NCBI GenBank assembly: GCA_902806215.1
Contig: CADCVT010000436.1
Coordinates: 1-5,797, forward strand
Direction of reading: 5' to 3'
Length of the DNA: 5,797 nt
From: an uncultured Solirubrobacteraceae bacterium
GTDB lineage: Bacteria; Actinomycetota; Thermoleophilia; Solirubrobacterales; Solirubrobacteraceae
Shown here: piece after piece, positions 1 to 5,170 of the stretch
Position numbering within the stretch: the stretch's first letter is position 1
Layout: the number at the start of each line of letters is the position of its first letter
Made by a program: the position numbers and the translations under genes
Notes under the pieces: generated by a model
What the model was told of the DNA's origin: nothing
Database searches by the model: none
The model's input: the letters and a program-made list of their open reading frames with translations, nothing else

Positions 1-742
1 TCTTGTCGGTCGCCTCGCCGAGGCCGACCTCGGTCAGGCGGCGCATCACGATGTCCGTGATCTCGTCCTCGCCCTTGTCCGTGTGCTGGCGCAGCGGGAA
101 GGCGGTGTTGTCGAGCACGTTCATCGACCCGAAGAGCGCGCCGTCCTGGAAGAGGACGCCGAACTTCTTGCGCATCTCGAACAGCTCGTCGTCGGCCATG
201 TTCGGGACCGACTCACCGTGGACGAGGATGTCGCCGTCGTCGGGATAGAGCAGGCCGACCATGTGCTTGATGCACACGGACTTGCCGGTGCCCGACGGCC
301 CGAGGATCATCGAGATCTTGCCCTCGGGCAGGCCCATGTTCAGGCCGCGGAGGATGCGGTTGCGGCCGAACGCCTTGTGGACGTCGATGAACTCGACGGC
401 GTCGACCGAGCCGTGCGGGCGCTGGCGCCCGGTGTGCCACTTGTACTCGTCGTCGTGACCGTCGGGGAGCGGCTCGTGCACGACCGAGACGCGCTGCTCC
501 TCCTCCTCGGCGGTCTCCGGACGGGCGTTGCCCTCGCGGTCGAGGACGAAGCGATCGCGCGTGGAACCGTCGTCGTCGCTCACGGCGGCGCGACCGCGGT
601 CATGGGTCGCGTCGTCGTGATCCTGCGGTGCGCGGTCGCCGGAGGCCTCGACGGGCATGTCGCCGCCGGTGCCGGCGTGCGGCTCGCGCATCGTCTCGTC
701 GCCGTCGTCCTCGTTCCTACGCAGTCGCGGAATACGCGGCAT
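1..742 (-). CDS. mlaF: MlaF/Mkl-type lipid ABC transporter ATPase (3' end off window)
   Basis: This is the nucleotide-binding subunit of an Mce/Mla-type lipid transporter. It should sit on the cytosolic face and drive the two MlaE-like permeases encoded just upstream. The 247 visible residues begin at ATG 742-740 and run off the left edge. The ABC fold starts near residue 115 (VEFIDVHKAFG); Walker A is GPSGTGKS at 148-155 and the Q-loop is FQDGALFGSMN around 198-208. The LSGGQ signature, Walker B and H-loop lie beyond the edge. Residues 1-112 form an acidic, Asp/Glu/Arg-rich extension of low complexity that ordinary MlaF-type ATPases lack. The start is supported by GAGGA (753-749), 6 nt upstream and overlapping the previous stop codon; the gap to that permease is 9 nt. 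Internal ATGs at 691 and 658 and a GTG at 583 are weaker alternatives. The symbol denotes family level only; the mycobacterial equivalent is Mkl/MceG. The family call is firm and the substrate is inferred. Confidence 0.9.
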   Translation of the reverse strand, partial: MPRIPRLRRNEDDGDETMREPHAGTGGDMPVEASGDRAPQDHDDATHDRGRAAVSDDDGSTRDRFVLDREGNARPETAEEEEQRVSVVHEPLPDGHDDEYKWHTGRQRPHGSVDAVEFIDVHKAFGRNRILRGLNMGLPEGKISMILGPSGTGKSVCIKHMVGLLYPDDGDILVHGESVPNMADDELFEMRKKFGVLFQDGALFGSMNVLDNTAFPLRQHTDKGEDEITDIVMRRLTEVGLGEATDK

Positions 743-760
743 CTCTCGTCCTCATCCTCC
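743..760 (-). promoter_or_regulatory. Ribosome binding site of the ATPase gene
   Basis: Reading the minus strand, GGAGG (760-756) and GAGGA (753-749) precede ATG 742. The nearer one has a 6-nt spacer and overlaps the TGA stop (754-752) of the upstream permease, which fits translational coupling. An ATG at 755-753 overlapping that stop is a false start, because its frame closes after about 12 codons. Confidence 0.6.
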
Positions 761-1546
761 GATTGGGGCTCGGGGGTTCGCGCCCCAGAAGAGCTGGGTG
801 CCGAGCATCCCGATGAGATGCACGAGCACGATGTTCAACACCATGGACTTCGCCGTCGCGGTGCCGACTCCCACCGGGCCGCCACCAGCGTGGTAGCCGT
901 AGTAACAACCGACGAGCACGATGCACGTCGCCATCGCCATGCCCTTGATGACGCTGTAGAGCAGGTCGGGTGGGTTCTGGAACATCCAGAAGATGAGGAA
1001 GAACCCTCCGGACGACACCTCGCCTATCTGCTCGACCACCGCCAGGTAGCTCGCGAAGAACCCGGCGCCGACGGCGGCGATGTACATGAACGGCAGCACG
1101 AGCCAGGCGGCGATCAGACGGGTCGCGCACAGGAAGAGCACGGAGTCGATGCCCATGACCTCGAGCGCGTCGATCTCGTCCGAGATCCGCATGGAGCCGA
1201 GCTCGGCCACGATGCCGGTGCCGACCTTGGCGGACATCATGTAGCCGAACGCGTACGGCACGAGCTCGCGCAGGTCGCACCACGCGGCGAACACGCCGGC
1301 GTACGCCGGGGCGCCGACCGCGCGGTTGAAGTACGCGCCCTCGATGCCGCACTGCAGGCCGATGATGAACACCAGGCCCCAGATGACGAGCGTCGAGGTG
1401 AGGATGAGGATCCCCGACTGGCGCAGCGCCTCGCCGAAGAACTTCAGGACGCGGAGCGTCAGGACCTGAGCGACGATCTTGCCGCAGAACTTCGTGATCT
1501 CGCCGAAGGTGGCGAGCCAGTCGCGCGGTACGGCCATCCAACCCAT
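752..1546 (-). CDS. mlaE: MlaE/YrbE-family lipid transporter permease, second copy (YrbEB-like)
   Basis: This is an integral inner-membrane subunit of an Mce/Mla-type lipid ABC transporter, 264 residues, the usual size for the family. Hydrophobic segments lie around residues 45-64, 100-116, 142-172, 180-212 and 235-254. The family signature DEIDALEVMGID is at 123-134, and the C-terminal family motif appears as CYYGYHAGGGPVGVG at 214-228. The start ATG (1546-1544) shares its A with the upstream stop in TGATG, so translation is probably coupled; M4 (ATG 1537) is an alternative. It differs clearly from the first permease: the conserved Pro after ID is Ser135, and the GGAEGVG motif is GGGPVGVG. 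That suggests two non-equivalent halves of a heterodimer, as with YrbEA/YrbEB of mycobacterial mce loci. The symbol denotes family level. The family is seen directly; heterodimer formation and lipid substrate are inferred. Confidence 0.93.
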   Translation of the reverse strand: MGWMAVPRDWLATFGEITKFCGKIVAQVLTLRVLKFFGEALRQSGILILTSTLVIWGLVFIIGLQCGIEGAYFNRAVGAPAYAGVFAAWCDLRELVPYAFGYMMSAKVGTGIVAELGSMRISDEIDALEVMGIDSVLFLCATRLIAAWLVLPFMYIAAVGAGFFASYLAVVEQIGEVSSGGFFLIFWMFQNPPDLLYSVIKGMAMATCIVLVGCYYGYHAGGGPVGVGTATAKSMVLNIVLVHLIGMLGTQLFWGANPRAPIGG

Positions 1547-2352
1547 CAGCGAATCACCTGGATCTCGGGGTGTGTGGCCAGCAGGGTCTGCGTGAAGACG
1601 TAGTTGAACGCGAAGACGCCGAGGAAGGCGATGACGACCGCCTGGTTGACGGCTCGTCCCACGCCCTCCGCGCCACCGGACGCGGTCATGCCCTTGTAAC
1701 AGCAGACGATCGCGACGATCGCGCCGAAGCCGGTGCACTTGAGCACCGAGCCCCAGAGGTCGGTCGTCGACGCGTTGGTGAAGAAGGTCGCCCAGAACGG
1801 ACCGAGCGGCGCGCCGTTGACGAGCGTCGCGATGACGCCGCCGAAGATGCCGAAGAGCAGCGCGTAGATGTCGAACAGGCCCGTGATGAGCATGAGCGCG
1901 AGGAAGCGCGGGACGACCAGGTTCTTGACCGGGTCGACGCCGAGCACCTGGAGCGCGTCGAGCTCCTCGCGGATCTTGCGCGCGCCGAGGTCGGCGGTGA
2001 TCGCCGTGCCGGCGACGCCGGCCACGATGATCGCCGTCACGAACGGCGCGAACTCGCGGATCGACGCGAGCACGAAGAACCCGCCGAGGCGGTCGAGCGC
2101 TCCGAAGAGCACGAGGAAGTTGGCGGCCTGCAGACCCGGCGCGCCGTAGCCGAAGGCCACGGTGCTGACGAGCAGCGGGAACCAGCACAGCTTCAGGGCG
2201 AAGAGGAACTGTCCGATGAACTCCCCGCCGTACGGATAGGGAGGCCGGAGGGCAGACATGATCGTCTTGCCCGTGAGGATCATCATGTCCCCGACCTCTT
2301 CGAGCAGGTTCTTCATCGGGAGGAACCCGCGATCGGCGACGCTTCTGACCAA
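1546..2352 (-). CDS. mlaE: MlaE/YrbE-family lipid transporter permease, first copy (YrbEA-like)
   Basis: This is an integral membrane permease and the first gene of the lipid-transporter operon. From TTG 2352 it has 268 residues; from the internal ATG at 2316 it has 256. I prefer the TTG because AAGGGG lies 6 nt before it, while ATG 2316 has no visible ribosome binding site. From the TTG, the family signature EELDALQVLGVDP is at about 129-141, followed by VVPR, and the C-terminal motif CCYKGMTASGGAEGVG is at about 217-232. An amphipathic-looking N-terminus (NLLEEVGDMMILTGKT) precedes the membrane segments, as is usual in this family. The gene ends in TGATG, overlapping the next permease by one base. 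A candidate promoter and an inverted repeat lie 30-90 nt upstream. The symbol denotes family level. The product is certain to family level; the exact start is uncertain. Confidence 0.92.
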   Translation of the reverse strand: MVRSVADRGFLPMKNLLEEVGDMMILTGKTIMSALRPPYPYGGEFIGQFLFALKLCWFPLLVSTVAFGYGAPGLQAANFLVLFGALDRLGGFFVLASIREFAPFVTAIIVAGVAGTAITADLGARKIREELDALQVLGVDPVKNLVVPRFLALMLITGLFDIYALLFGIFGGVIATLVNGAPLGPFWATFFTNASTTDLWGSVLKCTGFGAIVAIVCCYKGMTASGGAEGVGRAVNQAVVIAFLGVFAFNYVFTQTLLATHPEIQVIR

Positions 2353-2364
2353 CCCTCTCCCCTT
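2353..2364 (-). promoter_or_regulatory. Ribosome binding site deciding a TTG start
   Basis: Minus-strand AAGGGGAGAGGG lies directly before TTG 2352-2350 and offers good 16S complementarity with a spacing of about 6 nt. The alternative ATG at 2316 is preceded by GGGTTCCTCCCG, which has no Shine-Dalgarno element. Confidence 0.5.
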
Positions 2365-2379
2365 CTTCCTTAGAGACCC

Positions 2380-2400
2380 GGGCAGTGTGTACCACTGCCC
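2380..2400. promoter_or_regulatory. Perfect inverted repeat, candidate operator of the lipid-transporter operon
   Basis: GGGCAGTG (2380-2387) and CACTGCCC (2393-2400) are perfect 8-bp arms around the 5-nt spacer TGTAC. The repeat lies just downstream of the candidate minus-strand promoter, at about +5 to +25 of the predicted transcript. This placement suits a dimeric repressor. It could also fold as a hairpin in the 5' leader. No run of T follows it, so a terminator is less likely. Confidence 0.5.
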
Positions 2401-2411
2401 TCGCACTCTGG

Positions 2412-2441
2412 AGCGTACGCAAACGGCGGAGCCCATGACAA
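2412..2441 (-). promoter_or_regulatory. Candidate promoter of the lipid-transporter operon
   Basis: On the minus strand, TTGTCA (2441-2436) is five of six to the -35 consensus TTGACA. An 18-nt spacer separates it from TACGCT (2417-2412), a fair -10 element. Transcription would start near 2405, leaving a leader of about 50 nt before TTG 2352. This is judged by eye only. Confidence 0.4.
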
Positions 2442-2492
2442 CAGGGAACCGTTGCGCCCACTCGACCCGGCGCCGCATCGCTCGGTTCCTGA

Positions 2493-2498
2493 TAGCTT
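2493..2498 (+). promoter_or_regulatory. Candidate -10 element of the lipoprotein gene
   Basis: TAGCTT lies 10 nt before ATG 2509, so a transcript would begin about 4 nt before the start codon. No Shine-Dalgarno sequence is visible upstream of the ATG (TTCGCGCCGCCT), which fits near-leaderless translation, common in actinobacteria. No convincing -35 element is present. Confidence 0.3.
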
Positions 2499-2508
2499 CG
2501 CGCCGCCT

Positions 2509-3099
2509 ATGAGGAGGGTCTGGGTTCCCATCGCGCTGTCCGCATTCGCCGTCGCCGGGTGCGGTGGCGACCAGAAGCGGCAGGACGCCGACGAGCCGAA
2601 CGGCCAGTGGGTCGTGGATGTCGTCGCCGCCGAGTTCCCGAGCTCGCAACGCCTCGCGCGCCAGGAGACGATGAAGATCACCGTGCGCAACACGGGCGAG
2701 TGCGATCCGTGCGGCCGCAAGGGCGACAAGGCGATTCCCAACATCGCGCTCACCGTCGACGGGCTGTCGCGCGCGTCGCAGCAGTCCGGCCTCGCCGACG
2801 CGAACCGCCCGGTCTGGATCGTCGACGACGGGCCGCGCGGCGGCACGACGGCGTACACGAACACGTGGGCGCTCGGCCGCGTCCCCGCGGGCAAGACGAA
2901 GACCTTCGAGTTCAAGGTGACCCCGGTCAAGCCCGGCCAGCACGAGGTGTCCTACCGCCTGTCGGCGGTCCTCGACGGCAAGGCCAAGGCGCGCGTCGAG
3001 GGCGGCGGACGGCCCGAGGGCAAGTTCTCGGTGCGCGTCGAGCGCGACCCGTCGCAGTCCCGCGTCGACCCGGACAGCGGAGAAGTCATCCGCCGCTAG
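2509..3099 (+). CDS. Secreted lipoprotein of unknown function
   Basis: This 196-residue protein is predicted to be exported and anchored to the outer face of the membrane. Residues 1-17 form a short signal peptide (MRR, then a hydrophobic core) ending in the lipobox VAGC, with Cys18 as the lipidation site. The mature part begins with a polar linker (GGDQKRQDADEP) and continues as alternating beta-like stretches (WVVDVVAAEF, MKITVRN, IALTVDG, TFEFKVTPV, HEVSYRLSAVL, KFSVRVER). This resembles a single immunoglobulin-like or CARDB-like beta-sandwich, but I do not recognise the family. A CDPC pair at Cys65/Cys68 could form a disulfide. ATG 2509 is chosen because the signal peptide starts there; an in-frame upstream TTG (2452) would add 19 residues that spoil it. 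The gene is divergent from the lipid-transporter operon, so a role in surface lipid handling is possible but unproven. Confidence 0.85.
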   Translation: MRRVWVPIALSAFAVAGCGGDQKRQDADEPNGQWVVDVVAAEFPSSQRLARQETMKITVRNTGECDPCGRKGDKAIPNIALTVDGLSRASQQSGLADANRPVWIVDDGPRGGTTAYTNTWALGRVPAGKTKTFEFKVTPVKPGQHEVSYRLSAVLDGKAKARVEGGGRPEGKFSVRVERDPSQSRVDPDSGEVIRR

Positions 3100-3108
3100 C
3101 GCGTATTC

Positions 3109-3131
3109 TCGTCGCCCCTGCGCGGCGACGA
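3109..3131 (+). terminator. Weak hairpin after the lipoprotein gene
   Basis: TCGTCGCC (3109-3116) and GGCGACGA (3124-3131) form a perfect 8-bp stem with a 7-nt loop, starting 10 nt after the lipoprotein stop codon. No T-tract follows, so it may be a weak or Rho-aided terminator. It may also be a chance result of the high GC. Confidence 0.35.
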
Positions 3132-3242
3132 CGAACGAGGCCGTACGTCCGTACTGCTCTCGATTCGCCGCCCCCACGCAGGAACGACGATCGATGCGCG
3201 CTCCGGGCAGGGCTTCACGGTCTTTCCGTCGAAAAGCCGGTC

Positions 3243-3806
3243 GTGGTTCCTCGGAAGATCGATCTCGGTGAGGCCCTCGCGGCGGTCGGCGCGCTGCTGC
3301 TCGTCGTCGGCCTCTTCCTCGAGTGGTTCGACGGCGCGAGCGCTTGGGAGGCGTTCGAGTCGCTCGACCTCGTGCTGCTGCTCGGCGCGCTCACCGTCCT
3401 CGCGGCGGTGGCGGGCGCCTTCGACTGGTTGGGTGCGCGCACGCTCGCGCCGCTCGGGCTGACGCTGCTCCTCGTCGTCGTCGTCCAGCTCGTCGAGCCG
3501 CCTCCGGCCGTCGGCGAGGGCGAGCTCGGGACGGGCGCGTGGCTCGGCCTTGCGGGCGCGGCGCTCGTGCTGCTCGGCGGCGCGCTCCGCATCGCGTCCA
3601 TCTCGGTGACGGTGAACGTCGGCGGCAAGGACGCGCGTCGTCGCGTCGACGCGGTCGACCGCCGCGAGCGCGCCGAACGTCCGCCAGACCCCCCTATAGG
3701 GCGGGCCGAGGGACGTTCGACGGATCCGGCGGGCGCGGTGCGCTTCGGTGCGGAGACCGACGAGCCGACGCAGGCCTTCACGCCGGTCGACGATCCGCCG
3801 GCGTGA
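3243..3806 (+). CDS. Four-helix membrane protein with charged cytosolic tail, unknown function
   Basis: This is a 187-residue integral membrane protein that I cannot assign to a named family. GTG 3243 is the only sensible start, since hydrophobic sequence begins about 10 residues later; the ribosome binding site is poor. Predicted membrane helices are at about 10-28 (ending in FLEWF), 41-60, 67-84 and 99-120. After helix 4 comes a polar tail of about 65 residues, rich in Arg, Pro and Asp, that should be cytosolic if the N-terminus is. The tail ends with ETDEPTQAFTPVDD (171-184), which holds a Thr motif also found in the next gene's product. The stop overlaps the next start as GTGA, so the two products are probably made together and may interact. 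A nested inverted repeat lies within the tail-coding part at 3674-3719. Confidence 0.8.
   Translation: MVPRKIDLGEALAAVGALLLVVGLFLEWFDGASAWEAFESLDLVLLLGALTVLAAVAGAFDWLGARTLAPLGLTLLLVVVVQLVEPPPAVGEGELGTGAWLGLAGAALVLLGGALRIASISVTVNVGGKDARRRVDAVDRRERAERPPDPPIGRAEGRSTDPAGAVRFGAETDEPTQAFTPVDDPPA
3674..3719. repeat. Nested inverted repeat inside a coding region
   Basis: CGAACGTCC (3674-3682) and GGACGTTCG (3711-3719) are perfect 9-bp arms. Between them lies the 10-bp palindrome CCCTATAGGG (3692-3701). An alternative pairing of CCGCC (3681-3685) with GGCGG (3700-3704) is also possible. The element falls in the disordered-tail region of the four-helix membrane protein. TATA is locally AT-rich against a GC-rich background. 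No function is assigned. Confidence 0.5.
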
Positions 3807-5086
3807 GCACGACGGTGGCCGCGTTCGAGGTCCTGCGGTTCGAGGCCGTCCCCGCCGCGGCCGGCGTGGCGCTGCTCGAGCTCGAAGGCGTGTTCGCCGC
3901 GGGCCCCGCGCCGGCGAAGCCGCGGCTCCTGCTCGAGTACGGCGGGCGCTCGCGCGAGCTGCCCGCGGTCGTCTCGGGCGGCGACCCGCACGCGTGGTCG
4001 GCGACGTTCGCCGTGCCGATCGAGGCGCTCGACGGCGACCAGCACGGCTTCGCGCTCGTGCCGGGGCGCGGTCCCGTCATCGGCCTTCCCGCGCCGGACC
4101 TCGCCGGCGGCGAGGACGACCGCTTCGTCCGGCTCGCGCGCAGCGCCAACGACCTGCGCCACCGCCTCGCCGAGGCGAGTGCGTCGGCCGCCACGTCCAG
4201 CGAGCGCTACGCCGAGATCGCCGAGGAGCGCGACCGGCTGGCCGCCGAGCTCGAGAGCACCCGCGCCCGGGCCGAGGCCGCCGAGCAGGCGGCCGAGGAG
4301 ATCCGCGCCGCGGGCGAGGAGGCCGACCGTGCCGCGGCCGAGGCCCGCGAGGAGCTCGGCCGCGAGCGCGAACGGCTCAGCGCCGAGGAGGCGGCCCTGA
4401 CCGAGCGGCTCGACGCCGAGGCCGCGCGCGCCGAGGCGGCCGAGGCCGCGGCCCGCCACGAGCAGACGCTCCGCTCCGAGGTCCAGGCCGAGGTCGACCG
4501 CCTGCACCAAGAGATCTCCGAGGCCGCCGACGAGGCCGACGCGCTGCGCGCGCGGGTCGTCGCCGCCGAGAACGAGGCGCAGGCCACGCGCCTGGAGCTG
4601 CGCGAGGCGCGCTCGCGGCTGCAGAACCTCCAACGCGACCGGCCTGCGGCGGCGCGCGGCGCGACCGCGGCCGAGAACGCGCCGCTCGAATGGGCCGACG
4701 GGCCATCCGCCCAGGGGGCGGATGACCTTGGCGGGTCCGCCGGGGCCGGCGAGGCCGACTTCGACGGACGGAGCGATGCCGACCCCACGCTCCCCATCGA
4801 CGTCGACACCGAGCCGACCGCGGAGATCGAGGCCGACGACGACGACGACACCGAGGCGACGCGGGCCATGCCGCGGGCGAAGGGTCGCCGCACGATCCGC
4901 CTCGAGCCCCACGACGACGACGTCAAGGTGCTCGACCCGGCCGCGGTCGGCGCCCGCTTCATCGAGCCCTCGACCACCCGTCCCCCGCTCCTGGCGATCA
5001 CCCCGGCGAGGATCGCCGTCGGGATCGCCGTCCTCCTGCTCGTCATCGCCCTGGTGATCATCTTCGCCGGCGGCGGCCTGGTGTAA
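3803..5086 (+). CDS. Tail-anchored coiled-coil protein with acidic linker, unknown function
   Basis: The product has 427 residues and starts at GTG 3803, overlapping the previous stop as GTGA; translation is therefore probably coupled. Four parts can be seen. Residues 1-105 alternate beta-like strands (LRFEAVPA, VALLELEGVF, PRLLLEYGG, WSATFAVPI, HGFALVPG) and may form a beta-sandwich. Residues about 107-278 are an almost unbroken Ala/Glu/Arg heptad-like coiled coil, which suggests oligomerisation or a rod. Residues about 290-395 are disordered and acidic (DDDDD at 345-349), with a basic patch PRAKGRR at 357-363. Residues 402-422 are one strongly hydrophobic helix, followed by GGGLV. There is no signal peptide, so the bulk should be cytosolic and held to the membrane by the C-terminal tail. 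I do not recognise the whole protein; a scaffold or cell-envelope organiser is a guess. Codon use matches the neighbours. Confidence 0.85.
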   Translation: MSTTVAAFEVLRFEAVPAAAGVALLELEGVFAAGPAPAKPRLLLEYGGRSRELPAVVSGGDPHAWSATFAVPIEALDGDQHGFALVPGRGPVIGLPAPDLAGGEDDRFVRLARSANDLRHRLAEASASAATSSERYAEIAEERDRLAAELESTRARAEAAEQAAEEIRAAGEEADRAAAEAREELGRERERLSAEEAALTERLDAEAARAEAAEAAARHEQTLRSEVQAEVDRLHQEISEAADEADALRARVVAAENEAQATRLELREARSRLQNLQRDRPAAARGATAAENAPLEWADGPSAQGADDLGGSAGAGEADFDGRSDADPTLPIDVDTEPTAEIEADDDDDTEATRAMPRAKGRRTIRLEPHDDDVKVLDPAAVGARFIEPSTTRPPLLAITPARIAVGIAVLLLVIALVIIFAGGGLV

Positions 5087-5091
5087 GCGAA

Positions 5092-5170
5092 CCGAAATGG
5101 CGTCTGGCGCAGCCATCGTCGATGGCTGGCGTCGCCAGGCGCGGCGAGGGCCAGCGAGACGTTATTTCGG
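5092..5170. terminator. Nested hairpin between convergent genes, probable bidirectional terminator
   Basis: The inner stem is CAGCCATC (5110-5117) with GATGGCTG (5121-5128) around a GTC loop. The outer stem is GCGTCTGGCG (5100-5109) with CGCCAGGCGC (5133-5142), containing one G-U pair; a 4-nt bulge (5129-5132) separates the two stems. A third, competing arm pairs 5092-5104 with 5158-5170 (11 of 13 identical, both mismatches being G-U). The region sits between a plus-strand gene ending at 5086 and a minus-strand gene ending at 5162. On the minus strand the main stem is followed by a short ATTTC, and on the plus strand by no T-tract. Confidence 0.6.

Noticed and set aside
83..1603. Plus-strand open frame of 506 codons across the transporter operon
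   Set aside because: It lies antisense to three clearly recognisable transporter genes and its translation is low-complexity (His/Arg/Asp/Val-rich), typical of a high-GC shadow frame.
1547..3177. Upstream extension of the permease reading frames toward 2461 and 3177
   Set aside because: The extra residues overlap the divergent lipoprotein gene and the promoter region and show no family similarity; the MlaE similarity begins near 2316.
3194..3271. 25-codon Arg-rich small ORF with an SD-like AGGA ahead of ATG 3194
   Set aside because: It is short, overlaps the start of the membrane protein in another frame and has biased composition; a leader peptide is possible but not supported.
4179..4400. 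Pro/Arg/Ala-rich frame inside the coiled-coil gene
   Set aside because: It is a shadow of GCC/GAG-rich heptad codons with no independent start signal.
4260..4460. Apparent DNA tandem repeats of GCCGAGGCGGCC type
   Set aside because: They follow from the Ala/Glu coiled-coil composition; no exact unit repeats at fixed spacing.
3215..5116. Minus-strand open frame of 633 codons opposite the coupled gene pair
   Set aside because: Its Gly/Arg/Leu-rich content mirrors GC-rich codons of the plus-strand genes, which have coherent membrane helices, a coiled coil and a GTGA overlap.
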